Source: an uncultured Gemmiger sp. (lineage in GTDB: Bacteria > Bacillota > Clostridia > Oscillospirales > Ruminococcaceae). Taken from it: a stretch of 64,000 nucleotides of DNA. Of the stretch, positions 18,439-25,437 are shown piece by piece. Position 1 is the first letter of the stretch. Every line of letters begins with the position of its first letter. Both the position numbers and the translations under genes were made by a program. The notes beneath the pieces were generated by a model, which was not told where the DNA came from, did not search any database, and saw nothing but the letters and a program-made list of their open reading frames with translations. The stretch spans positions 124,001 through 188,000 of the forward strand of contig CALXHR010000001.1 of the NCBI GenBank assembly GCA_944388175.1, given 5' to 3'.

Positions 18439-18636
18439 TTACCCCTCCCAGAACAGCTCGTCCAGCGTTTTGCCCAGCACTTTGCAGATGCTGCGGCACA
18501 GCTGGATCGTGGGGTTATACTCCCCTTTTTCAATGGCGTTGATGGTCTGGCGGGATACCCCCACCGCCTGCGCCAGCGCGCCCTGGGTCATGTCTTTTTC
18601 GGCCCGGGCGGCCTTCATTTTCAGGTTTTTTGCCAT
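18439..18636 (-). CDS. Small XRE-family transcriptional regulator
   Basis: 65 residues, all of it a helix-turn-helix domain of the Cro/CI type: 'MTQGALAQAVGVSRQTINAIEKGEYNPTI' (in part), typical of YozG-like regulators that lack an effector domain. Likely represses its own operon through the repeats at 18812-18843. The downstream membrane protein and CPBP protease are the usual partners. Confidence 0.9.
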   Translation of the reverse strand: MAKNLKMKAARAEKDMTQGALAQAVGVSRQTINAIEKGEYNPTIQLCRSICKVLGKTLDELFWEG

Positions 18637-18646
18637 AGCGCCCGCC

Positions 18647-18748
18647 TCACATCCGCAAATGGTTGGCTGCCGCCGCTGCGGCCATCGAAAGCCAGAATCC
18701 CTGCTGACCTTTGTTCTTACGGTTCCAGATCGCTTTCCATTTTTCCAT
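18647..18748 (-). CDS. 33-residue small ORF at the head of the XRE operon
   Basis: Begins MEKWKAIWNRKNKGQQG, then a short hydrophobic Ala-rich segment with six consecutive Ala, and ends NHLRM. GGGGAGG lies 9 bp before the ATG, and the predicted promoter is 49 bp upstream, so it should be translated. Amphipathic: basic aromatic start and a hydrophobic second half, like a membrane-associated or signalling peptide. The gap to the XRE ATG is 10 bp. No family recognised. Confidence 0.55.
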   Translation of the reverse strand: MEKWKAIWNRKNKGQQGFWLSMAAAAAANHLRM

Positions 18749-18796
18749 CGCAGTGTTCCTCCCCGCGTATTGTCGTCAGCCTTTCGCTGTGTCTAC

Positions 18797-18843
18797 AGCA
18801 TAGCACGCGCCTTACAATTTGTCAAGTATATATTACAATTTGT
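18797..18843 (-). promoter_or_regulatory. XRE operon promoter with tandem operator repeats
   Basis: Minus-strand promoter TTGACA (18820-18825), 17 bp, TATGCT (18797-18802). Two exact direct repeats TTACAATTTGT at 18812-18822 and 18833-18843 (21-bp period, two helical turns) cover and flank the -35 element. Their outer ends also form an imperfect inverted repeat (GCCTTACAA ... TTGTAAGGC). Good candidate operator of the XRE protein. Confidence 0.75.
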
Positions 18844-18864
18844 AAGGCGAAAATCTTTGCCGCC

Positions 18865-18894
18865 TTGCAGGCAGGGCGGCAGCTGTGGTATGAT
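18865..18894 (+). promoter_or_regulatory. nadE promoter
   Basis: TTGCAG (18865-18870), 18 bp, TATGAT (18889-18894) on the plus strand, about 65 bp before the nadE ATG. It is divergent from the XRE promoter and only some 40 bp away. Confidence 0.6.
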
Positions 18895-18957
18895 ACAGGT
18901 AACGTTTGCGGGCGTGCAGCCCGCGCAACATCGCACATTGCAAAGGATGGTTTCCCC

Positions 18958-20874
18958 ATGCGATACGGTTTTCTTCGCTGTGCGGCCGCCAGCCCGGCCC
19001 TGCGGGTGGCGGACTGCGACTATAACGCCGCCCAGATCCTTGCGGCCATGCGTAAAGCGGCGGACGGCGGCGCGCAGTTGCTCTGCCTGCCGGAACTGTG
19101 CCTGACCGGCTATACCTGCAGCGACCTGTTTTTGCAGGAAACGCTCTGCCGCGGGGCCGAGGACGCACTGCGCCGCATCGTGCAGGCCAGCGCCGACAGC
19201 CCGCTGGTGGTGCTGGTGGGCCTGCCGGTGCGCCACAACGGCAAGCTGTACAACTGTGCGGCCGTCGTCTGCGACGGCAAGCTGCTGGGGCTGGTACCGA
19301 AAACGCACCTGCCCAACTACGGCGAGTTTTACGAAAAGCGCCATTTTGTGCCGGGCATGGAAACGCCGGAGCCCCTCACGCTGGCCGGGCAGCAAACGCA
19401 GATCGGCACAAAAATGCTGTTTGCCTGCCAGACGATGCCGGAGTTTGTGCTGAGCGTAGAGGTCTGCGAAGATTTGTGGGCCCCCGTGCCGCCCAGCTGC
19501 GCCCATGCGCTGGCCGGGGCCACCGTCGTGTGCAACCTTTCGGCCAGCGACGAGACCGTTGGCAAGGCGGACTACCGCCGCGCGCTGGCAGCCGGACAGA
19601 GCGGCCGGCTGCTGTGCGGCTATGTGTACGCCGACGCCGGCCACGGCGAAAGCACGACCGATATGACCTTTGCAGGGCACGACCTGATCGCCGAGAACGG
19701 CACCCTGCTGGCCGAAGCCACACCCTTTGGCAGCGGCTGGGCCGCAACGGAACTGGACCTGGACCGCATGGTGCAGGAGCGCATGCGCAACACGACGTTT
19801 ACGCCGCAGCCGGGCGGCTACACGGTGGTACCGTTTACGCTGCCGCTGGTAGAAGTGCCGTTGACGCGCGCGGTCTCCCCCACGCCGTTTGTGCCGCAAA
19901 ACGACGCCGCCCGCGCCGAACGCTGCGAGCTGATTTTGCGCATCCAGGCCGAAGGGCTTGCCAAACGCATGGAGCACACCCGCGCCGCCTGCGCGGTGGT
20001 GGGCATCTCGGGCGGGCTGGACAGCTGCCTGGCCCTGCTGGCGGCTGTGCGCGCCTGCCGTGTGCTGGGGCGCGACGCCCAAGACATTGTCGCCATCACA
20101 ATGCCCTGCTTTGGCACGACGCGGCGCACGCGCTCCAATGCTGAAATCTTGTGCGAAGCGCTGGGCGTCACGTTTTTGGAGATCAACATCACCGATACCG
20201 TCACCCGGCATTTTGCCGACATCGGCCAGGACCCCGCCACCTACGATGTGACGTTTGAGAACTGCCAGGCCCGTGTGCGCACGCTGGAACTGATGGACTA
20301 CGCCAACAAACACGGCGGGTTCGTCATTGGCACCGGCGATTTGAGCGAGCTGGCGCTGGGCTGGGCCACCTACAACGGCGACCACATGAGCATGTACGGC
20401 GTCAACGCCGGGGTACCCAAGACGCTGGTACGCCACATTGTGCGCTATGTGGCCGACACCTGCGGCAACGAGCCCCTTCGCCGTGTGCTGTTGGATATTC
20501 TGGACACACCGGTCAGCCCTGAACTGCTGCCCACCGCCGCAGACGGCAGCATCGCCCAACAGACCGAGCAGCTTGTCGGCCCGTATGAACTGCACGATTT
20601 TTACCTCTACTATGTGCTGCGTTTCGGCTTTGGCCCCGCCAAAATCTACCGCCTGGCGCGCGCGGCGTTTGCCGGGAAATACGCCCCCGACGTGCTGCTG
20701 CACTGGCTGCGGAACTTCTACCGCCGCTTTTTTGCGCAGCAGTTCAAGCGCAGCTGCCTGCCGGACGGCCCCAAAGTCGGTTCGGTCACGCTCTCCCCGC
20801 GCGGCGACTGGCGCATGCCCAGCGACGCCTGCAACGCGCTGTGGATGGCGGAGCTGGAACAGATCGCCCCCTAA
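18958..20874 (+). CDS. nadE: Glutamine-hydrolysing NAD+ synthase
   Basis: 638 residues. ATG at 18958 with AAAGGATGG upstream; the open frame continues much farther upstream but without a ribosome site. N-terminal nitrilase-fold glutaminase (1-280) with the triad Glu in 'LPELCLTGY', Lys in 'PKTHLPNYGEFYEKR', Cys in 'SVEVCEDLW'. C-terminal ATP-pyrophosphatase domain with P-loop 'GISGGLDSCLAL' and 'GTGDLSELALGW'. Amidates deamido-NAD with ammonia channelled from glutamine. Single-gene unit ended by a strong terminator. Confidence 0.96.
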   Translation: MRYGFLRCAAASPALRVADCDYNAAQILAAMRKAADGGAQLLCLPELCLTGYTCSDLFLQETLCRGAEDALRRIVQASADSPLVVLVGLPVRHNGKLYNCAAVVCDGKLLGLVPKTHLPNYGEFYEKRHFVPGMETPEPLTLAGQQTQIGTKMLFACQTMPEFVLSVEVCEDLWAPVPPSCAHALAGATVVCNLSASDETVGKADYRRALAAGQSGRLLCGYVYADAGHGESTTDMTFAGHDLIAENGTLLAEATPFGSGWAATELDLDRMVQERMRNTTFTPQPGGYTVVPFTLPLVEVPLTRAVSPTPFVPQNDAARAERCELILRIQAEGLAKRMEHTRAACAVVGISGGLDSCLALLAAVRACRVLGRDAQDIVAITMPCFGTTRRTRSNAEILCEALGVTFLEINITDTVTRHFADIGQDPATYDVTFENCQARVRTLELMDYANKHGGFVIGTGDLSELALGWATYNGDHMSMYGVNAGVPKTLVRHIVRYVADTCGNEPLRRVLLDILDTPVSPELLPTAADGSIAQQTEQLVGPYELHDFYLYYVLRFGFGPAKIYRLARAAFAGKYAPDVLLHWLRNFYRRFFAQQFKRSCLPDGPKVGSVTLSPRGDWRMPSDACNALWMAELEQIAP

Positions 20875-20890
20875 AGCACTCATGTAAAGC

Positions 20891-20926
20891 AAAAGAGCTT
20901 GCCAGCGTCATCTGGCAAGCTCTTTT
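20891..20926. terminator. Bidirectional intrinsic terminator after nadE
   Basis: AAAAGAGCTTGCCAG (20891-20905) and CTGGCAAGCTCTTTT (20912-20926): perfect 15-bp stem, 6-nt loop, T/A tracts on both sides. Serves nadE and the convergent adenosyltransferase gene. Confidence 0.93.
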
Positions 20927-20968
20927 GTCGTGCAGGGCTCTTTGTGCTGCGCACAGGAAGCGCTCGTT

Positions 20969-21460
20969 TTAAAACTCGATGCCCGGCCGGGCGGCGACGC
21001 CCTTGTCATAGGGGTGGCGCTCGGCGCGCAGTTCGGTGCTGTAATCGGCGCATTGCCGCATCCAGGCAGCCGGGTCACGCCCTGTCAGCACAACATCCCC
21101 CTGCGCCGCAGCGATAGCCTGCCGCAGCAGCGTTTCGTCCAGCAGGCCGGCCGCGCAGATGCCGCAGGCTTCGTCCAGGATCAGCAAATCGCAGGGCCGC
21201 TCGGTAGCGCGGCGCAGCAGTTCCCCGGCCTGCGCGCGGGTGTGCAGGCGGTCCGTTTCGTCCATCTGCCAGGTGAACCGGGCGCATGGCGCGGTGAATA
21301 CCACGGCCCCCAGCGTACGCAGGGGCGCTATTTCCCCACTGCTACCGTCCTTTAAAAACTGCACGACGGTGACGCGCAGCCCATGCCCCAGCGCGCGCAA
21401 CGCCAGGCCCATGGCCGCTGTGGTTTTGCCTTTGCCGTCGCCCCAGTACAGGTGGATCAT
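20969..21460 (-). CDS. cobO: Cob(I)yrinic acid a,c-diamide adenosyltransferase (BtuR/CobO type)
   Basis: 163 residues. P-loop 'GDGKGKTTAAMGLALRALGHG' region at the very N-terminus, 'VVQFLKDG', 'LLILDEACG' Walker B-like strand. This is the RecA-like CobA/CobO/BtuR family, which adenosylates the cobalt of corrinoids. Start ATG preceded by AAGGAG. It follows the purine permease gene across a terminator. No other cobalamin genes are in view, so it may serve salvage of vitamin B12. Confidence 0.9.
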   Translation of the reverse strand: MIHLYWGDGKGKTTAAMGLALRALGHGLRVTVVQFLKDGSSGEIAPLRTLGAVVFTAPCARFTWQMDETDRLHTRAQAGELLRRATERPCDLLILDEACGICAAGLLDETLLRQAIAAAQGDVVLTGRDPAAWMRQCADYSTELRAERHPYDKGVAARPGIEF

Positions 21461-21486
21461 GTCTTGCTCCTTTCCCGTAATAGAGA

Positions 21487-21520
21487 AAGCGCGTCGCAGG
21501 CAACGCGGCGCGCTTTCGTT
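21487..21520 (-). terminator. Terminator after the NCS2 permease gene
   Basis: GAAAGCGCG (about 21487-21495) pairs with CGCGCTTTC (about 21508-21516); the reading on the minus strand continues into TCTATTACGG, a weak U-run. Partial termination before the adenosyltransferase gene is likely. Confidence 0.55.
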
Positions 21521-21532
21521 GTGGGTTGGGGG

Positions 21533-22861
21533 TCAGTCCTCCGGCGTGTCGTCCTTGGGGATGGCGATGTTGAGCAGGAACGCCACCAGGAAGGACACCA
21601 CCAGCGAGCTGCCGAAAATGTTCTGGAACAGCTGCGGCGCAAACTGCAGGATTTCGGGCGCAGCGTCGATGCCCAGGCCCAGCGCCAGCGAGATGCCGAC
21701 GATCATGCGGTTGCGGTAGTTGAGCGGCTGCTCTTTAAGCAGCTGGATGCCGGACATCGTGATGGCCGCAAACACCGTGACGGTAGCGCCGCCCAAAACC
21801 GGCTGCGGGATGGTCGCCATCAGGCCGCTGAATTTGGGGAAGATGCCGGCCAGCAGCATGATAACGCCCACCATCGTGAACACACGGCGGGAGACGACCT
21901 TGGTGGTGCAGATCAGGCCGACGTTCTGGCTGTAGGGGTCGGTGGGCAGGCCGCCGATGCAGGCGCCGATCATGCCGCAGATGCCCTGCCCTTTGATGGC
22001 GCCGCCCAGCTCCTGGTCGGTGGCTTCCCGGCCAAAACCGCCCATGGCGGTGGAAGAAACGTCACCGATGGTCTGCACGGCCTGCACCATGTACATCAGG
22101 ATCATCATCAAAATGGCGTCGACATGAAATTCCATGCCGAAGTGGAACGGAACCGGCAGCGAGAACCAGGCCGCCGTGCCCAGGCTGGAGAAATCCACGA
22201 CACCGCCCATAGCCAGCGCCAGCACGTAACCGAAAATAATGCCGATGAGCATGCCGGAAGCTTTGAGCAGCCCTTTGCCGAAGAAGTTGCAGGCCAGCGT
22301 GACGAGCAGCGTCAGGATGGCCAGCACCCAGAACTTGGGCGAGCCGAAGGTGCCGTCAGCCAGCGCCGCACTGCCGCCGCCGATGTAGTTGATGGCGGTG
22401 CTGTACAGCGAAAGGCCGATGCTGATGACAACGGTGCCGCTGACGATGGGCGGGAAGAACGGCCGCAGCTTGCCGATAAACATGCCGATGAAGATCGAGA
22501 CGAAACCGGCGACGAGCTGGGAACCGAAGATGGCCGCAATGCCATACTGCGTGCCGATGATGGTCAGGATCGGCATATAGGCGAACGCAACGCCCATGAC
22601 GTTGGGCATTTTCATGCCGAAGCCGAACACCGGGAACAGCTGCAGCAGCGTGGTGATACCGCCGATAATCATGGCGGCCTGCGTCAGCATGATCTGATCT
22701 TCGGCCGAAAGGCCGCAGGTCCCGGCGATGAGCATGGGCGGCGTGATGTTGCCGATGAGCATGGCCAGCACATGCTGCAGCGCCTGCGGGAACGCGATCC
22801 CCCAGGAGGGTTTGCCTTCGAACCGCAGCAGTTCGGCGTTGGTTTGGGTGGTTTGGGTCAT
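21533..22861 (-). CDS. NCS2-family nucleobase (xanthine/uracil type) permease
   Basis: 442 residues from the ATG at 22861 (GAGAGG 8 bp upstream; another ATG lies 6 bp earlier). About 12-14 hydrophobic segments of the UraA/PbuX family. The 'QHVLAMLIGNITPPML' start, 'GGAMKGQGICGMIG'-like block seen as 'GGAIKGQGICGMIGACIGGLP' (in part), and 'NVGLICTTKVVSR' are typical of xanthine permeases. Imports a purine base by proton symport. Monocistronic with its own promoter; no purine riboswitch fits into the 40-bp leader. Confidence 0.88.
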   Translation of the reverse strand: MTQTTQTNAELLRFEGKPSWGIAFPQALQHVLAMLIGNITPPMLIAGTCGLSAEDQIMLTQAAMIIGGITTLLQLFPVFGFGMKMPNVMGVAFAYMPILTIIGTQYGIAAIFGSQLVAGFVSIFIGMFIGKLRPFFPPIVSGTVVISIGLSLYSTAINYIGGGSAALADGTFGSPKFWVLAILTLLVTLACNFFGKGLLKASGMLIGIIFGYVLALAMGGVVDFSSLGTAAWFSLPVPFHFGMEFHVDAILMMILMYMVQAVQTIGDVSSTAMGGFGREATDQELGGAIKGQGICGMIGACIGGLPTDPYSQNVGLICTTKVVSRRVFTMVGVIMLLAGIFPKFSGLMATIPQPVLGGATVTVFAAITMSGIQLLKEQPLNYRNRMIVGISLALGLGIDAAPEILQFAPQLFQNIFGSSLVVSFLVAFLLNIAIPKDDTPED

Positions 22862-22906
22862 TTCCATTTCCTCTCTTTCCAAAAACGTACTCCCAATACA
22901 GAGCAT

Positions 22907-22935
22907 AGTATAGCGAATTATGCGGTTTTGCGCAA
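22907..22935 (-). promoter_or_regulatory. Promoter of the NCS2 permease gene
   Basis: Minus strand: TTGCGC (22930-22935), 17 bp, TATACT (22907-22912), about 46 bp before the ATG. Confidence 0.7.
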
Positions 22936-23016
22936 GACACGATCTGGCAGATTTTTGTTCATTTTCGGCAAAATTTGCGCCATTTCGGGTTTGTGGCCGG
23001 CTCTATGGCAACAAAC

Positions 23017-23044
23017 AACCCCCGCAACTTTCCGTTGTGGGGGC
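23017..23044 (-). terminator. Terminator of the glycoside utilisation operon
   Basis: CCCCCGCAAC (about 23019-23028) and GTTGTGGGGG (about 23034-23043) form a 10-bp stem with a 5-nt loop; on the minus strand it is followed by TTGTTTGTTG. Lies 100 bp after the symporter gene. Confidence 0.85.
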
Positions 23045-23142
23045 TGTTATAGGGTGAACGGGGATTTCCCGGGGTGTCAGGGCAGAAACTGCGCGGGCGT
23101 CACGCGGTTGCGGAACGCCTTATGCGCAACACGCGCTTGCGC

Positions 23143-24750
23143 TTACTTCGCCTTGACAGCGGGCTGGTACTCGGCAGGCAGGTCCTCGACCTTGGTCCAC
23201 TTGGCCATGGCTTCCTCTTTGGACATGCCCTCGGCGATGGCGTCGCGGCGGCAGGCGTTGATGGCCTGGATTTCCTTCATGCGGGCGCCGGTCAGCGGGT
23301 AGTTCTTCATCGCCAGCAGCGTGGCCGCCCAGGCGACCATGGGGATGACGCAGAACAGCACGATGACCACGCCGTTCATGCCGGGCACAAACGGGTCGTA
23401 CTGGGTGGGCAGGCCGTCGATGCCGATGGCGGCGACGGCGATGCCGACGACGGTGGCGGACAGGCTGGAGACCAGCTTATCGACCAGGCTGAACAGCGTA
23501 CCCATGATGCCGGGGATGTAGTTGCCCGAACGGAAAGTCTCGTAGTCGGAACAGTCGGCCACCATGGGGATGGGCATATCGGCAGTGGCGTAGTAAGCGC
23601 CGTAGCCGATGCCGAAGAACAGGATGAAGGCGATGGTGTAGGGGTTGATGGTCAGGTGGAAACCGCCTTCCGTCGAGTAGATCGAGAACATGAAGTTCGG
23701 GTCGTTGGGGTTCCACAGGAACAGCAACACCAGAACGCCGATGTACATGATAAACGCGATGGCAACGTAGCGCAGCAGGCTGGCCTTCTGGCCCAGCTTC
23801 TGGCTGGTGCGCACCGTCAGCAGGAAGAACGGGACGCTGAACACATAGCCCAGCACCATCATGGGCAGATACAGCGTATCATAGTTGCCCATCATGCAGC
23901 CGTACAGCATGCAGAGAACGGTAGTGTTGGTGGCGATGGACAGCGCCAGCTTGCAGCCGGCGCCGGCGACCATCAGGCGCTGCATGGGGTTGTTGGCCTT
24001 GATGATGGCGACGTACTCGCTGATCTTGACCTTCTCGCCGCTGCTGTCGCCGCCCAGGCCGAAGTACTTGGTCTGGTCTTTCTCCCAGATGCCGATGATG
24101 GCCAGAATGGTCAGGGCGATGGAGATGACGATGCCGACGGGGGCAAACACGGCGTAGAACTCGGTAGCGCCGTAACCGGCGTCAAAGCCGGAGGCGATGA
24201 TAGGGGCCGAGAACTGCATGACGCCCATGCCCACCAGGCTGCCCACCGTGTTGAAGATGGTGAACAGCGGGCGCTGGTTGGGGTCGTTGGTCAAAACGGT
24301 CTGGCCGGCGCGGGTGACGGAGGTCTGGAAGGTATAACCGATGACCCAGACCGCGTACAGCAGCACGAACATCGCGTAGCGCATCGCCATCATGTTTTCG
24401 GGGATGAACGGCGTAGCGATGTAGAGCAGCAGCACGCTGACCGCCATGATGGCGTTGCCAATGACCATGAACGGCCGGAACTTGCCGAATTTACCGTCGG
24501 TGCGGTCCATCAAAGCGCCGATGATGGGGTCGGTGATGGCGTCAAAAACGCGCATGGCCGTGACCATGATGGAGGCAAACACGGTGCCCAGCAAAAGCAC
24601 GCGGTTGCCGAACGTGGCCACATAGGACAGGATCAGGACATAGTAGACGTTGGTCGCGCCGTTGTTCAGCGGGAACAAGACCAGCTGGTACAGCTTGGCG
24701 CGGTTTACACTGCCGCCATGCCCGGAAGCTGCGGCGTTGGTTTCGCTCAT
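23143..24750 (-). CDS. GPH-family sugar:cation symporter (MFS)
   Basis: 535 residues from the ATG at 24750 (AAGGAG 7 bp upstream); longer frames upstream lack a ribosome site. Twelve hydrophobic segments. GPH signature in the first cytoplasmic loop: 'DAITDPIIGALMDRTDGKFGKFRPF' (in part) with the conserved D-x-x-x-D and RP. A long cytoplasmic C-terminus of about 60 residues follows the last helix. Family members import melibiose, lactose, glucuronides or xylosides. Last gene of the GH2-GH3 operon, so it likely imports the oligosaccharides that these enzymes cleave. Confidence 0.88.
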   Translation of the reverse strand: MSETNAAASGHGGSVNRAKLYQLVLFPLNNGATNVYYVLILSYVATFGNRVLLLGTVFASIMVTAMRVFDAITDPIIGALMDRTDGKFGKFRPFMVIGNAIMAVSVLLLYIATPFIPENMMAMRYAMFVLLYAVWVIGYTFQTSVTRAGQTVLTNDPNQRPLFTIFNTVGSLVGMGVMQFSAPIIASGFDAGYGATEFYAVFAPVGIVISIALTILAIIGIWEKDQTKYFGLGGDSSGEKVKISEYVAIIKANNPMQRLMVAGAGCKLALSIATNTTVLCMLYGCMMGNYDTLYLPMMVLGYVFSVPFFLLTVRTSQKLGQKASLLRYVAIAFIMYIGVLVLLFLWNPNDPNFMFSIYSTEGGFHLTINPYTIAFILFFGIGYGAYYATADMPIPMVADCSDYETFRSGNYIPGIMGTLFSLVDKLVSSLSATVVGIAVAAIGIDGLPTQYDPFVPGMNGVVIVLFCVIPMVAWAATLLAMKNYPLTGARMKEIQAINACRRDAIAEGMSKEEAMAKWTKVEDLPAEYQPAVKAK

Positions 24751-24876
24751 AAGCATTCTCCTTTTTCCTTGAGAATTGGCTGGTTTTCGCCAGCTTTGGC
24801 ACATCGGAACGAACATCAAACGATGCCGCCACAAGCGGATGCGCCTGCGCTTTTGCCCCGGTGTGCCCCATATCAG

Positions 24877-24906
24877 GGGACCCCGCCCCGGCGGGGGCGG
24901 GGTCCC
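24877..24906. repeat. GC-rich hairpin within the glycoside operon
   Basis: GGGACCCCGCCCC (24877-24889) can pair with GGGGCGGGGTCCC (24894-24906). On the minus strand no U-run follows, so it is probably not a terminator of the operon but an mRNA-stability or segmental-decay element between the small membrane protein and the symporter gene. Confidence 0.6.
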
Positions 24907-24989
24907 TTGTTCCGTTTGGGGCGCGGGCGCGGCCTGCCCTGCCATGAGGACGCGGCCAGCTTACCCGCCAGGAAGGGAGAGGGTCGCTG

Positions 24990-25436
24990 TCAGGCAGCCG
25001 GTTTTTCCGCGGCGGCCTTGGTGCTGTTCCAGAAACTGCTGATGATCAGCAGCACGCACGCGACCACCAGGCAGACCGTGCAGCCGACGACGACATAGAA
25101 GATGTTCCAGCCTACGGTGTTGCCGGCGTTGTAAGAGAACAGACCGGCGATGAGCATGATACGCTGCAGCAGGCACTGCCCGTACACGTAGCTGAACAGG
25201 GCGATGGCAGCCAGCACGCCGATGGCGGTAACGGGGTTGTGGTCGCCCATGCTGGCGGGGGCCAGCATAGCCGCGATCACCAGCACCACGCCGACGACGC
25301 CGGCGCCGATCACCAGGGGCATATTGGCAAGTGCATTATCGGTGCTGATCATGCTGCTGTAAGCAGCCAGCGCCACGCCGATGGCGCCCAAAACGGCCGC
25401 TACGGCGCTGAGGTAAAAGGCAATCCCCTTTTTCAT
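24990..25436 (-). CDS. Small four-helix membrane protein coupled to the GH3 gene
   Basis: 148 residues; ATG at 25436 lies 1 bp after the GH3 stop (TGA-C-ATG arrangement) with AGGAGG inside the GH3 end, so translation is coupled. Four hydrophobic helices: 5-25, 37-58, 70-90, 105-132 roughly, and a charged Lys/Ala-rich tail. No family recognised. Co-translation with a membrane-anchored glycosidase and location beside the symporter suggest a scaffold or transport-related role, but that is inference. Confidence 0.7.
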   Translation of the reverse strand: MKKGIAFYLSAVAAVLGAIGVALAAYSSMISTDNALANMPLVIGAGVVGVVLVIAAMLAPASMGDHNPVTAIGVLAAIALFSYVYGQCLLQRIMLIAGLFSYNAGNTVGWNIFYVVVGCTVCLVVACVLLIISSFWNSTKAAAEKPAA

Positions 25437-25437
25437 G

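Noticed and set aside
17857-18957. Upstream extension of nadE by about 367 codons
   Set aside because: The nitrilase domain begins directly at the ATG at 18958, which has a good ribosome site and promoter; the extension runs over the XRE operon on the other strand.
22862-22906. Purine riboswitch upstream of the NCS2 permease
   Set aside because: The distance between the predicted promoter and the ATG is about 45 bp, too short for an aptamer, and the conserved purine-box sequences are absent.
21383-25098. Two long plus-strand open frames (639 and 674 codons) over the purine permease and the symporter
   Set aside because: Both are shadows, rich in Asp, His, Gly and Gln with no domain; the minus-strand genes have motifs, start sites and promoters.
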